Part shown: piece after piece, positions 19,143-27,985 of the stretch
Layout: each line of letters starts with the position of its first letter
Position numbering within the stretch: position 1 is the stretch's first letter
From: Alphaproteobacteria bacterium
GTDB lineage: Bacteria; Pseudomonadota; Alphaproteobacteria; Paracaedibacterales; CAIOTO01
DNA: 40,486 nucleotides
Assembly (NCBI GenBank): GCA_947488275.1
Contig: CANKZX010000008.1
Location: 1 to 40,486, forward strand
Direction: 5' to 3'
Notes under the pieces: model-generated
What the model was told of the DNA's origin: nothing
Seen by the model: the letters and a program-made list of their open reading frames with translations, nothing else
Database searches by the model: none
Program-made: the position numbers and the translations under genes

Positions 19143-19820
19143 ATGCGTACTCTCTATCATTTTCCGTTGTGTCCATTTTCCCGTAAGGTGCGGTTGGCGT
19201 TGCATGAGAAAAAGCTTGATTTTGCTCTTGAATTTGAACGATTTTGGGAAAAAAATCCTGATTTTGTGGCGTTAAATCCAGCGAGTCAAGTGCCTGTTTT
19301 GATTGATTTAAATGGTTCAATTTTATGTGATAGCGTTGCAATTTGTGAATACCTTGAAGATGCTTACCCAGAGCGTCCATTGATTGGGGAAGGGTTGGCA
19401 TTACGCGCCGAAGTCAGACGTATTATGGCTTGGTTTGATGGAAAAGGGGCAGGGGAGTTTGCATTGCCACTTGTTTTTGAGAAAGTAATTAAACGAAATA
19501 TAGCTGCGCTTAGTAATCAAGGGCCAAATTCACCTTTAATTCGTCAGGCACGAACCGCGCTTAGTACGCATCTTGATTATATTTCATGGCTTGTTGATCG
19601 CCGTAATTGGCTGGCAGGTGATGAATTTTCACTGGCTGATATTGCTGCTGCTGCCCATTTATCAGTTGTGGATTATTTGGGCGATGTGCCGTGGGATAAG
19701 CATGAAGGTGCTAAAAATTGGTATGCGCGTGTTAAATCACGTCCTAGTTTCAGGTCTCTTTTAAATGATCGTGTTGCTGGTGTAACGCCTTCTGTAAGCT
19801 ATATGGATCTTGATTTTTAA
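19143..19820 (+). CDS. fzlA: GST-fold protein, probably cell-division protein FzlA
   Basis: A 225-residue protein with a thioredoxin-like N-terminal domain (MRTLYHFPLCPFSRKVRLAL, then NPASQVPVLID and the DSVAICEYLED block) and an all-helical GST C-terminal domain (RRNWLAGDEFSLADIAAAAH). The opening YHFPLCPFSRKVRLALHEKK and the closing motif DLDF fit FzlA, the alphaproteobacterial GST relative that binds FtsZ filaments and is needed for constriction in Caulobacter, where the acidic C-terminal tail matters. An ordinary glutathione S-transferase is the alternative. The start is ATG 19143 with GAAAGG upstream. lpxC follows on the same strand. Confidence 0.75.
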   Translation: MRTLYHFPLCPFSRKVRLALHEKKLDFALEFERFWEKNPDFVALNPASQVPVLIDLNGSILCDSVAICEYLEDAYPERPLIGEGLALRAEVRRIMAWFDGKGAGEFALPLVFEKVIKRNIAALSNQGPNSPLIRQARTALSTHLDYISWLVDRRNWLAGDEFSLADIAAAAHLSVVDYLGDVPWDKHEGAKNWYARVKSRPSFRSLLNDRVAGVTPSVSYMDLDF

Positions 19821-19952
19821 TCAATTTTTGAGTTATGTATTTTGGTGTTACGTAATGATGTGACTGTAATACTTTGTAACAAACCAAGAATTGAGACATG
19901 CCAAAAATTCTTATATTGTTATAGTATAGATAAATGTTGTTTCGTGAAGAAT

Positions 19953-20900
19953 ATGCCAGCGCATCAGCCGATGATTAATGTCAAGCATCAGACGTCCCTT
20001 TTTTCGGTGTCTGCCCCTGTTATTAATTCTTATTGTTCGCCATTTGTGCAATCAACTGTTGCGCATGATATCTTATTTGATGGTGTGGGGGTTCATTCAG
20101 GTTTGCCTGTGCAGTTAACCATTCGCCCCGCGGCGCCCTATACAGGGTATGTTTTTATTCGAACAGATCTCGATAATGCACGTATTCCAGCTGTGTATGA
20201 TGCTGTTGTTGACACAACGATGTGTACAAAGATTGCCAATAAGGATGGTATTTCGATAGCAACAATTGAACATGTTATTGCCGCTTTGCAAGGTGTTGGT
20301 ATAGCAAATGCTGAAATTGATGTTTCAGGGGCTGAAGTGCCCATTATGGATGGCAGTTCATGTTTGTTTACGGAGGCTTTGATGCGTGTAGGTGCATCTG
20401 TTCAAAGTGCACGTCAACGTACATTAAAGATATTAGCGCCTGTTCGTGTTTCACATAGTACAGGCTATGCTGAGTTTTTGCCATCTCATGAAAGACGATT
20501 AAATGTTACGTTTGATTTTGGTGGTCGTTTAACAGATTCATCATACGGTACACGTTTTTCATTTGATCTCGATCATGATAATTTTCATGATTTAATAGCA
20601 GATGCGCGCACATTTGGTTTGTTTGAAGATGCTATACGTTTGCAACAAGCTGGTTTGGCAAAAGGGGCAACGCTTGAAAATACGGTTGTGCTTAAAGACA
20701 ATGCTGTTATGAATGAAAATGGTCTTCGATCGAATGATGAAATGGTTCGCCATAAAGTTTTGGATGCGATTGGTGATTTAGCTTTGGCTGGCTGTGCCAT
20801 TGTTGGTACTTTCTCAGCGCATAACCCAGGTCATGGTCTGAATAATCAGCTATTGCGAGCGCTTTTTGCAACGCCGCAATCATTCACCTGGATTAATTAG
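19953..20900 (+). CDS. lpxC: UDP-3-O-acyl-N-acetylglucosamine deacetylase LpxC
   Basis: Zinc enzyme for the committed step of lipid A synthesis. Zinc ligands are the His in TIEHVIAAL and the His and Asp in RHKVLDAIGDL; the general acid/base His is in NPGHGLNNQLL. VPIMDGSS is also diagnostic. The frame is open back to a TTG at 19842, but the residues before ATG 19953 (Cys-rich, no family match) look untranslated. From 19953 the protein has 315 residues, close to the usual 300-310; an ATG at 19971 is also possible. It shows that this organism makes lipopolysaccharide or lipid A, unlike Anaplasmataceae. Confidence 0.94.
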   Translation: MPAHQPMINVKHQTSLFSVSAPVINSYCSPFVQSTVAHDILFDGVGVHSGLPVQLTIRPAAPYTGYVFIRTDLDNARIPAVYDAVVDTTMCTKIANKDGISIATIEHVIAALQGVGIANAEIDVSGAEVPIMDGSSCLFTEALMRVGASVQSARQRTLKILAPVRVSHSTGYAEFLPSHERRLNVTFDFGGRLTDSSYGTRFSFDLDHDNFHDLIADARTFGLFEDAIRLQQAGLAKGATLENTVVLKDNAVMNENGLRSNDEMVRHKVLDAIGDLALAGCAIVGTFSAHNPGHGLNNQLLRALFATPQSFTWIN

Positions 20901-20936
20901 GAGCTATGCAAAAAAAATTACGCAATTCAAATCCGC

Positions 20937-21035
20937 CGTCATCACGAGCTACCACTGGCAGCGTGATGATCCAGGGCTATTTGACTCAGAAAGATTATGT
21001 TTCTGCATGATCATGTCCTTCGGTCTTGTCATGAT
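20937..21035. repeat. Dispersed palindromic element, copy 4
   Basis: It lies between lpxC and hemW, both on the plus strand. The left arm is intact: CGTCATCACGAGCTACCACT, then GGCAGCGTGATGATCCAG, with the small stem GCT(A)CC..GGCAGC. The right arm (GCATGATCATGTCCTTCGG then TCTTGTCATGAT) is worn, but still ends in a GTCAT-type sequence. This is the most decayed of the six copies. Confidence 0.6.
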
Positions 21036-21165
21036 AAGAAAGAAGAAAAGATAATCGTGCTGCTTATTTTTGCACAAATCTTTAATTTCTTTTTGTATTA
21101 ATATCCATTTCTTGACCATTTTTGATGCAGTGTATAGGATCTATCTTTATATCCTTATATAATAT

Positions 21166-22317
21166 GTGCTCCTCGTGTTTTCTCTTTATATTCATTGGCC
21201 ATTTTGTGAATCTAAGTGTCCATATTGCGATTTTAATAGTCATGTACTCCGTAGTGTATCAGAGGAAGCATGGGTTGATGCTATTATTGCAGAACTCACT
21301 CGCACGCATCGCATGATGCAATCAGATACTTTGTGTAGTATTTTCTTTGGTGGTGGCACGCCATCACTTATGACACCAGGTGCTGTTGAACGTGTTATTA
21401 CGGCTGCAACAATGTTGTGGCAGGTTGTTCCAAATTTGGAAATATCAATGGAGGCTAATCCAGGATCAGTTGAGGCTGAACGCTTTACAGGATATCGACA
21501 GGCAGGGGTCAATCGGTTATCACTTGGTATTCAGGCGCTAAATGATGACGATCTTAAAACATTAGGACGCAAACATAGTGTGGTGGAGGCGTTAAAAGCC
21601 CTTGATATTGCGCAAAATACTTTCAAACGTGTTTCATTTGATTTAATTTACGCGCGTCCTCATCAAACATTGGAGGCCTGGGAGAAAGAACTTTCTTTTG
21701 CCCTTTCATTTGGCACAGAACATCTGTCATTATACCAACTTACCATTGAGCCAGGTACAGCTTTTGCTCCCCTTTATCAACGTGGGGAATTGGTGATCCC
21801 CGCTGAAAATGAAGCGTATCATTTGTTTAAATTGACCAATATGTTGACACAGGAAAAGGGATTGCCAACTTATGAGATTTCAAATCACGCACGTATTGGC
21901 GCTGAATGCCAGCATAATTTAACCTATTGGAATTATGGTGATTACGTTGGTGTTGGGCCAGGTGCTCATGGGCGTATCCATCAGATTCAGGATGGTTTTC
22001 GCGTAGCAACACAACAAATTAAGGCGCCAGAACTGTGGGCACGTGCTGTTACTGAAAAAGGATCAGGTGATCAATCCGTGATTTCCCTTACGATTGAGGA
22101 GCAATTTCAGGAACAATTTATGATGGGGCTTCGGCTGAAGACTGGAATTGATCAAACGGCACTTGTTCGTTCATTTACCGAAAAAGAAAAAGAACGTCTT
22201 CTTATGTTACAAACAGAAGGATTGTTGATGCCACTAACACACGCACATAAAAGGTTACAACTCACTCCAAAAGGATTGTTGTTATTAAATGCCGTGCTTC
22301 GTTATTTATTTGACTAA
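21166..22317 (+). CDS. hemW: Radical SAM heme chaperone HemW
   Basis: The radical SAM cluster motif CESKCPYC lies in YIHWPFCESKCPYCDFNSH near the N-terminus. FFGGGTPS, MEANPGSVE and LGIQALNDDDLKTLGRKH are the standard family blocks. The HNLTYW motif in CQHNLTYWNYGDYVGVGPGAHG marks HemW rather than the coproporphyrinogen oxidase HemN. HemW carries heme to apoproteins such as respiratory enzymes. The 383 residues are of normal length. The start is a GTG at 21166; the family N-terminus begins within a few residues of it, and there is no better ATG in frame. Confidence 0.93.
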   Translation: MLLVFSLYIHWPFCESKCPYCDFNSHVLRSVSEEAWVDAIIAELTRTHRMMQSDTLCSIFFGGGTPSLMTPGAVERVITAATMLWQVVPNLEISMEANPGSVEAERFTGYRQAGVNRLSLGIQALNDDDLKTLGRKHSVVEALKALDIAQNTFKRVSFDLIYARPHQTLEAWEKELSFALSFGTEHLSLYQLTIEPGTAFAPLYQRGELVIPAENEAYHLFKLTNMLTQEKGLPTYEISNHARIGAECQHNLTYWNYGDYVGVGPGAHGRIHQIQDGFRVATQQIKAPELWARAVTEKGSGDQSVISLTIEEQFQEQFMMGLRLKTGIDQTALVRSFTEKEKERLLMLQTEGLLMPLTHAHKRLQLTPKGLLLLNAVLRYLFD

Positions 22318-22400
22318 TGGTGCATTGTTAAATTCAGTGGTTTGCTCTATAGTTTATATGGTGTATTTTAAAAAAAATGTTTCTAAGGCTGAGTAATATT

Positions 22401-23627
22401 ATGAACAAAGATCCAGAAGAACCGAATGACAACCCATGGGATGATGCCCAGGAGAATGGGCGCCCCAAAAAACCGACAAAAAAATCTGAACAATCAGAAC
22501 AACCTGGAAACCCTTGGGCGCAAAATGAAGATGTGCATCATTTTCGTAAGCCAGAGCAATCAAATGCGGATGACTTTTTTTCTGCTTTTATTAAAAATAT
22601 AAAAAAAGGTAGTTCAGAGTTTGGTGGTGGTTTTAATGGTGATTCACCAAATAACCGTGGTTCAAAAAAGACGGCAGGTAGTCCGCCGCCATTTTCAGGC
22701 GCACCAATCAGTAAAACCACTGTTATTATTGCTGCCTTAATTGGTCTTGGTTTATGGTTATCGACGGGTATTTTCCGTGTTCAGGAAGGTGAAGTTGCTG
22801 TTATTTTACGCTTTGGAAAAATGGTTGATACGGTAGGTCCTGGTCTTCGTTATCATTTACCTGCTCCTATTGAAACGGAGATTACAAAGAACGTTTCCGT
22901 ACAAAATAAAATTGATAGCAATATCAAGGCTGAAAGTAGTCGTAATCTTGATTCATTTGACAAAACACTTGTGTTAACAGGTGATGAAAACATGGTTCAC
23001 ATAAACTATACGGTATTATGGAAAATCAATGATGTCTCATCTTACTTATTTTCAGTAAGAAATCCAGATCAAACGATTTTAGCGGCGGCTGAAAGTATCA
23101 TTCGTGAAGTTATGGGGCAAACAACGGCGCGTGAAGCGCTTACTGAAAAGCGCGATACAATTTCAATAAAGGCGCAGGAACTTTTACAAAAAGTACTTAA
23201 CCATTATAAAATTGGTGTGCAGGTGATTAGTGTGCAATTGCAAAAAGTTGACCCACCAAGTCAAGTCATCAATGCTTTTAACGATATGCAAGCATCCCTT
23301 ACCGATGGTGACCGTATGCGTAATGAGGCCGAAGCATATCATTTTGAAATTGTGCCAAAAGCACGTGGTGAATCGTCAAAAATTGTTCAAGAAGCCGAAG
23401 GGTATTCCCGTGAAGTTATTGCGCGTGCGCAAGGTGAGGCAGATCGTTTTAATGCTGTTTATACTGAGTACCGCAAGAGCCCTGAAATATCGCGTAAACG
23501 TCTTTACCTCGATACGATGGAACATGTGCTGAGTCATGTTCAAAAGACAATAATTGATACAAAAGCTGCCCCAGGAATGGTGCCTTATCTTAATCTACAA
23601 TCCAGCCAAAAAGCTGATAAGAAATAA
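22401..23627 (+). CDS. hflK: FtsH-modulating membrane protein HflK
   Basis: With HflC it forms the large SPFH-domain cage around the FtsH protease in the inner membrane and limits FtsH access to membrane substrates. The N-terminus is a cytoplasmic Pro/Asn/Gly-rich stretch (NPWDDAQENG, NPWAQNEDVHHF), followed by one membrane helix (TVIIAALIGLGLWLSTGIF) and the SPFH domain starting RVQEGEVAVILRFGK. A coiled-coil region rich in Ala/Glu follows (AEGYSREVIARAQGEADRFNAV). An ATG at 22377 is in frame, but ATG 22401 has AAGGCTGAG before it and gives the usual start MNKDPEEPNDNPWDD. hflC follows after 9 bases. Confidence 0.95.
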   Translation: MNKDPEEPNDNPWDDAQENGRPKKPTKKSEQSEQPGNPWAQNEDVHHFRKPEQSNADDFFSAFIKNIKKGSSEFGGGFNGDSPNNRGSKKTAGSPPPFSGAPISKTTVIIAALIGLGLWLSTGIFRVQEGEVAVILRFGKMVDTVGPGLRYHLPAPIETEITKNVSVQNKIDSNIKAESSRNLDSFDKTLVLTGDENMVHINYTVLWKINDVSSYLFSVRNPDQTILAAAESIIREVMGQTTAREALTEKRDTISIKAQELLQKVLNHYKIGVQVISVQLQKVDPPSQVINAFNDMQASLTDGDRMRNEAEAYHFEIVPKARGESSKIVQEAEGYSREVIARAQGEADRFNAVYTEYRKSPEISRKRLYLDTMEHVLSHVQKTIIDTKAAPGMVPYLNLQSSQKADKK

Positions 23628-23636
23628 CGGAGGCTG

Positions 23637-24518
23637 ATGCTTATGAATTCAAAACCGCTCTTTTTTGGTGTATGTGCCGCTGTCATTATATTTGTGCTTG
23701 CATCATCCATTTTTATCGTTAATCAACAAAACCAGGCAATTGTTTTGCAATTTGGTCAGTATAAAGCTTTTCATAATGAACCAGGCTTAAAATTCAAAGT
23801 ACCGTTTATTCAGGATGTGACGTATTACGAAAAGCGAATTATTGATTATGATTCAGATGCCATTCTTGTCACAACGGTTGATCAAAAACGTCTTCATGTT
23901 GATGCGTATGTGCGGTATCGTATTGTTGATGCGCTTGCGTTTTTTAGATCCGTTCAACCAGCTAATGAATTTGGTGCGCGTAATCGTTTTGATGCTGTTA
24001 TTGCCAGTAGTATACGAAATGTATTAGGTAAAGTGCCGTTGCGTAATTTATTAAGTGCCGAACGGGTTAACATTATGAAACAAATTCAGGATGAGGTTAT
24101 TACCCTTTCAAAGCCATTAGGGCTTGAAATTGTTGATGTTCGTATTGTTCGAACTGAATTACCTGTTGAAAACCGTCCTGCTGTTTTTCAGCGTATGAAT
24201 TCAATTTTGGATCGAACAGCCAAACAGAACCGTGCTGAAGGTGATGAAAAAGCGCGTGGCATTCGTGCATCTGCTGAACGCGAGAGAGCTGTGTTATTGG
24301 CTGAAGCGAAACAAAAAGCACAAGGTATTCGTGGTGAAGGTGATGCCAAAGCTATGAAAATAACAAATACAGCGTTTAGTGTCGATCCTGAATTTTATAA
24401 TTTCTATCGTTCCCTTGAAACGTATCGCGAAACAATGAAAGGCGACACAATGCTTTATATGTCCGCTGATCACCCCTATTTTAGCTATTTTTCAAATAGC
24501 GTTAAACATATTCATTAA
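23637..24518 (+). CDS. hflC: FtsH-modulating membrane protein HflC
   Basis: Partner of HflK; 293 residues with one N-terminal helix (PLFFGVCAAVIIFVLASSIF) followed by the SPFH domain (IVNQQNQAIVLQFGQY, YEKRIIDYDSDA) and a helical C-terminus (ARGIRASAERERAVLLAEAK). A perfect GGAGG at 23629-23633 lies only 3 bases before ATG 23637 but 9 before ATG 23643, so MNSKPLFFG at 23643 is probably the true start. It is 14 bases from degP, and the hflK-hflC-degP order is common in alphaproteobacteria. Confidence 0.95.
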   Translation: MLMNSKPLFFGVCAAVIIFVLASSIFIVNQQNQAIVLQFGQYKAFHNEPGLKFKVPFIQDVTYYEKRIIDYDSDAILVTTVDQKRLHVDAYVRYRIVDALAFFRSVQPANEFGARNRFDAVIASSIRNVLGKVPLRNLLSAERVNIMKQIQDEVITLSKPLGLEIVDVRIVRTELPVENRPAVFQRMNSILDRTAKQNRAEGDEKARGIRASAERERAVLLAEAKQKAQGIRGEGDAKAMKITNTAFSVDPEFYNFYRSLETYRETMKGDTMLYMSADHPYFSYFSNSVKHIH

Positions 24519-24532
24519 GGAGAAATCATTTT

Positions 24533-26290
24533 ATGAAACTGTCTCGTTTTATTCGTCTTAATTGTTCTGTTCTTTATTTATGCACAAGTTTGTGTGCAAC
24601 GGTGAGCTATGGGCGTGCGCCTGACGTTGCACAGTCACAAACAAAAATTGAGCTTATATCGCCTGTGCCAGCTGCAGTGGGTAGAGAAAAAGCCTCCGTT
24701 GTTGAAGCGCCAGTGTCTCTATCCAATCCAATGATTGATATTTCACATGGTTTTTCAAAGGTGGCTGAACCAGCTCTTCGTTCTGTTGTAAACGTTGCAA
24801 CGACTCAAATCATAGATACGAAGTCTAAGCAAGAAGGTGGATCTCGTTTTCCAAATGGCATTACCCCAGAAGAGCTTTTTCGTGATTTTCTCGATCCACA
24901 GCATCAACAGGATGCCCCAAAACGTGTCCAATCACTTGGATCTGGTTTTATTATCAAAGTTACAAAGGATGATGTTTTTATCGTAACGAACAATCATGTG
25001 ATTGCTGAAGCTAAGAAAATTACCGTATTTTTACATGATAAGACGGAGCTTGAAGCAACTGTGCATGCTTCCGATGATCGAACAGATATTGCGGTGTTAA
25101 AAATAAAATTAGCAGACATACCCGCTGGTAAACGTAATATTGTTGCCTTTGATTGGGGGGATGCTGAAAATGCAAAAATCGGTGATTGGGTTTTGGCTAT
25201 TGGCAATCCCTTCGGTTTAGGAAGTTCAGTCACGGCTGGTATTATTTCAGGAAAAGGACGCGATTTCATCAGTTCGGGTAAAGGACGTGTTGGTGGATAT
25301 GTTGATGATTTCTTGCAACATAGTGCACAAATCAATATGGGGAACTCTGGCGGATGTTTGCTGGGTATGGACGGTAGAGTTGTCGGTATTAATACGGCTA
25401 TTTTCTCGCCTAGTGGGGGAAATGTCGGCATTGGTTTTGCTATACCAGCAGGTGTTGCGAAAAAGACGGTTGATCAATTGATTGAGTATGCACGCACAAA
25501 ACGTGGTTGGCTTGGCATACGAATTCAACATTTAACAGAAGACATGGCTGAGGGTCTCGGACTCAAAGTTCAAGGTGCTATTGTGGGCGGCGTGACGTCT
25601 GATGGTCCTGCTAAAAAGGCAGATGTTCAAGAAGGTGATATTATCATAGAATATGATGGTAAACCTATTAACGAGCAGAATCGTCTCACACGTCTTGTCG
25701 GTGAAACAGAAATTGGTAAAACAGTGTCAATTAAAGTTCTTCGTAAAGGGAAAGAGGTTGTTCTGAAAATTACAATCGGTGAATACGAGGAAGCAATAAA
25801 GAACGGGCAGCTTGATGATACAAAAAAATCAAAAGATCTTGGTGCACCCCAAACATTAGAAATTTTGGGATTAACAATTGCATCTGCAACGGATGACCTG
25901 ATGAAGCAACGTGATCTTTCTGTTGGTACAAAAGGCGTTCTTATTGTCAAAGTTCAACCAGGAAGTTCGGCTGAGGATGCGGGGCTTTTGCCCGGTGAAA
26001 TAATTGAAGAAGTTAACCAAAAAGAGGTAAAAAAACCTCAAGAAGTGATTGATTTGGTTAATGAGGCTAAAAAGACAAAACGCCGTAATGTTCTTCTTCT
26101 TGTTAAGCGCAAAGGTGATCCTCGTTTTGCATCTCTTCGGGTTGAAGATGATCTTAAAAAAGAAGATGCTAAAAAAGATGACGAAACAGCATCTGCGGGT
26201 GCGAAGGTAGCTGATCCTAAAAAGGATGAAAAGACACGTAAGCCAATTGTTGAGCACCCAGCAAATCAAACACCTGTACCTGCTGCTTAG
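24533..26290 (+). CDS. degP: Periplasmic serine endoprotease DegP/HtrA (Do family)
   Basis: Degrades misfolded envelope proteins. A signal peptide (cut near SYGRA) is followed by the trypsin-like domain with triad H155 (TNNHVI), D185 (RTDIAVL) and S272 (GNSGG), then two PDZ domains (about residues 320-420 and 440-540) and a Lys/Asp-rich low-complexity tail. The 585 residues exceed the usual 475-500 because of the N-terminal insert and this tail. After the active-site serine the sequence is GNSGGCL, where nearly all relatives have GNSGGPL. AAGGAG precedes the ATG. It is the last gene of the hflKC operon and ends at repeat copy 5. Confidence 0.95.
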   Translation: MKLSRFIRLNCSVLYLCTSLCATVSYGRAPDVAQSQTKIELISPVPAAVGREKASVVEAPVSLSNPMIDISHGFSKVAEPALRSVVNVATTQIIDTKSKQEGGSRFPNGITPEELFRDFLDPQHQQDAPKRVQSLGSGFIIKVTKDDVFIVTNNHVIAEAKKITVFLHDKTELEATVHASDDRTDIAVLKIKLADIPAGKRNIVAFDWGDAENAKIGDWVLAIGNPFGLGSSVTAGIISGKGRDFISSGKGRVGGYVDDFLQHSAQINMGNSGGCLLGMDGRVVGINTAIFSPSGGNVGIGFAIPAGVAKKTVDQLIEYARTKRGWLGIRIQHLTEDMAEGLGLKVQGAIVGGVTSDGPAKKADVQEGDIIIEYDGKPINEQNRLTRLVGETEIGKTVSIKVLRKGKEVVLKITIGEYEEAIKNGQLDDTKKSKDLGAPQTLEILGLTIASATDDLMKQRDLSVGTKGVLIVKVQPGSSAEDAGLLPGEIIEEVNQKEVKKPQEVIDLVNEAKKTKRRNVLLLVKRKGDPRFASLRVEDDLKKEDAKKDDETASAGAKVADPKKDEKTRKPIVEHPANQTPVPAA

Positions 26291-26347
26291 TGGATTTTGT
26301 TTAATAATTTTAATTCGGGATTGCGACGAACAAAAACCTATAGTTTC

Positions 26348-26453
26348 CGTCATGGCGAACCAGCGTAAGCTGGTGTGGTCATTCAGAAAAACAATCTTTC
26401 TGAGTAAATAGCCACTAGATCACCACGCTGCCGCTGGCAGCTCGTGATGACGG
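26348..26453. repeat. Dispersed palindromic element, copy 5
   Basis: The best-preserved copy, between the convergent degP and ccmA. The left arm reads CGTCATGGCGA, ACCAGC-GTAA-GCTGGT, GTGGTCATTCAG; the right arm CTAGATCACCAC, GCTGCC-GCT-GGCAGC, TCGTGATGACGG. The two small stems differ in sequence, yet each pairs perfectly with itself. A run of seven G follows directly (26452-26458). The hairpins may serve both genes as a terminator. Confidence 0.8.
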
Positions 26454-26462
26454 GGGGGCATG

Positions 26463-27002
26463 CTATAATTGAATGGTTGTATGATGCGTGATGGGGACAT
26501 CATCATGAGAGGCTATGAGTGTGGCGCCACCTTGTTCTTGATGCAATCCAATACAATTCCATAAATGTTGTATTGCTGTTTGATCTAAAAAACGTGTTGG
26601 TTCGTCCAGTATCCACAATTTGCGATCAGGGCGAAGAGCGCTTTGCAGTCGAAGGCTTAGTTTTTGCCCGCTGGAAAGATTATTAATTGGACGATGCAGA
26701 GGCAATATTGTTTCGCAAATGCCATTTAATGCCGTGATAAAACGTTGGTAATGTAAAACGGTTGCTGATTCTTTGAGTCCAAATTCAGCCCCTAAATAGC
26801 TAAACGGGGGTGTAACAGATATAGTGCCTTGTTCAACTGGAAGAATTCCCGCAATTAGCCTTAATAAGGTTGATTTTCCTGTGCCATTTCCGCCCTTTAG
26901 TACAACACATTCTCCGCCCTTAATACTAAATGATAAAGGGCGCATTTTTGTTGCAGCGATATAATCGTGTTGCAGGGCGCAAATGTTAATAATAGGGGTC
27001 AT
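26463..27002 (-). CDS. ccmA: Heme exporter ATP-binding protein CcmA
   Basis: A short (179-residue) ABC ATPase with Walker A GGNGTGKSTLLRLIAG, signature LSSGQKLSLRLQSAL, Walker B KLWILDEPT and a switch His in LIASHDD. The short length, the simple single domain and the N-terminal ICALQHDYIAATKMRPLSFSI match CcmA, the ATPase of the CcmABCD complex in cytochrome c maturation. It is a little shorter than the usual 200 residues. It is the last gene of a tight seven-gene set and overlaps prmA by 4 bases. Its membrane partner ccmB is at 2169-2795. Another small heme or lipoprotein ABC ATPase would be the alternative. Confidence 0.82.
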   Translation of the reverse strand: MTPIINICALQHDYIAATKMRPLSFSIKGGECVVLKGGNGTGKSTLLRLIAGILPVEQGTISVTPPFSYLGAEFGLKESATVLHYQRFITALNGICETILPLHRPINNLSSGQKLSLRLQSALRPDRKLWILDEPTRFLDQTAIQHLWNCIGLHQEQGGATLIASHDDVPITHHTTIQL

Positions 27003-27985
27003 GCTTTTTTAAAAACGAGTGTCATCCAGTCTTCAATTGTATAGGTATCGATAGCGATAAAGCCAGCGGCATTATAAGCGGCGGCGACTTCTTCATGGTG
27101 GCGACTAAGTAACCCTGATAAAATGGCAATTCCCCCGATGCGTAGTGTTGTTGCAAAATGAGGGGCGAGTGCGCATACAGGTTTGGCTAAAATATTAGCA
27201 AGGACAATGTCATAAGGGGCGTATGTTGCAACGCTGGGATTTGCGAAGCCTTCACTTTCAATGACCGTCAGCTGTACAGTGTTGTTATGTGCATTTTGCG
27301 CAGCCACCCGTACCGATTCAGGGTCATTGTCAACTGATATAACTGTTGCATGTTGCCAACGTTTTTTAGCTGCAATGCTTAAGATACCTGAACCACAACC
27401 CATATCCAGAATTGATAGAGCATTTGTTATTGATAAGTCATCTGTGTTTGTTGCTGCTAGATTAGATAGTGCCGTTAAACAACCGATCGTGGTTGAATGT
27501 TCGCCGCTACCAAAGGCAGTTGCGGCATCCACACGAACGGGAATAACGTGAGATGGCGGAGCCTCCGTAATATGGCTGCCATAAATGTAAAAATCACCAG
27601 CGATACGGGCAGGTAAGCTTTTGTAGCATGTTGATAACCAATCCGTATTATCGACAAGGGATATCGTTACGATTGGGTCAGCTGCGTTCAAAAGTGTTGT
27701 TAGGCTGTGTAAGGTTCCTGTTATAAACGCAAGATCAGGTTTATCACGCGTGTAGGCATCGATTTGGAATTCAGAGGCAATAGGAAAACCATTATCATCA
27801 ATTTCGGTAGATGCAGGCGCATCGTCACATTCAAGCCAGCTGATACCAAGGAAGCCATATTGTTCCAATAAATCAACGGCAGCATCAACCGCAGCAAGAG
27901 GGACACGTGCGGTCAGTTGCCATAGCGGAGTCAATTCGGGTTGTGGGGTAGGGCAGGATTGTGTTGTCATGTGTGTTCCATTCAT
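26999..27985 (-). CDS. prmA: Ribosomal protein L11 methyltransferase
   Basis: Trimethylates L11 with SAM. The 328-residue protein has an N-terminal substrate-recognition domain followed by the catalytic domain. Key blocks are DAATAFGSGEHSTTIGCL (the GTGxHxTT-type loop of PrmA), the SAM motif ILDMGCGSGILSIAA, VISVDNDPESV, and VLANILAKPVCAL (the N/D-P-x-Y-like motif is NILA in this family). Two in-frame starts exist, ATG 27985 and one five codons in. It overlaps ccmA and the J-domain gene by 4 bases each. Confidence 0.93.
   Translation of the reverse strand: MNGTHMTTQSCPTPQPELTPLWQLTARVPLAAVDAAVDLLEQYGFLGISWLECDDAPASTEIDDNGFPIASEFQIDAYTRDKPDLAFITGTLHSLTTLLNAADPIVTISLVDNTDWLSTCYKSLPARIAGDFYIYGSHITEAPPSHVIPVRVDAATAFGSGEHSTTIGCLTALSNLAATNTDDLSITNALSILDMGCGSGILSIAAKKRWQHATVISVDNDPESVRVAAQNAHNNTVQLTVIESEGFANPSVATYAPYDIVLANILAKPVCALAPHFATTLRIGGIAILSGLLSRHHEEVAAAYNAAGFIAIDTYTIEDWMTLVFKKA

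Noticed and set aside
25871..26353. 160-residue minus-strand frame over the end of degP
   Set aside because: Antisense to the second PDZ domain and the Lys/Asp-rich tail; the Phe/Leu/Ile-rich translation is what reversed Lys/Glu codons give.
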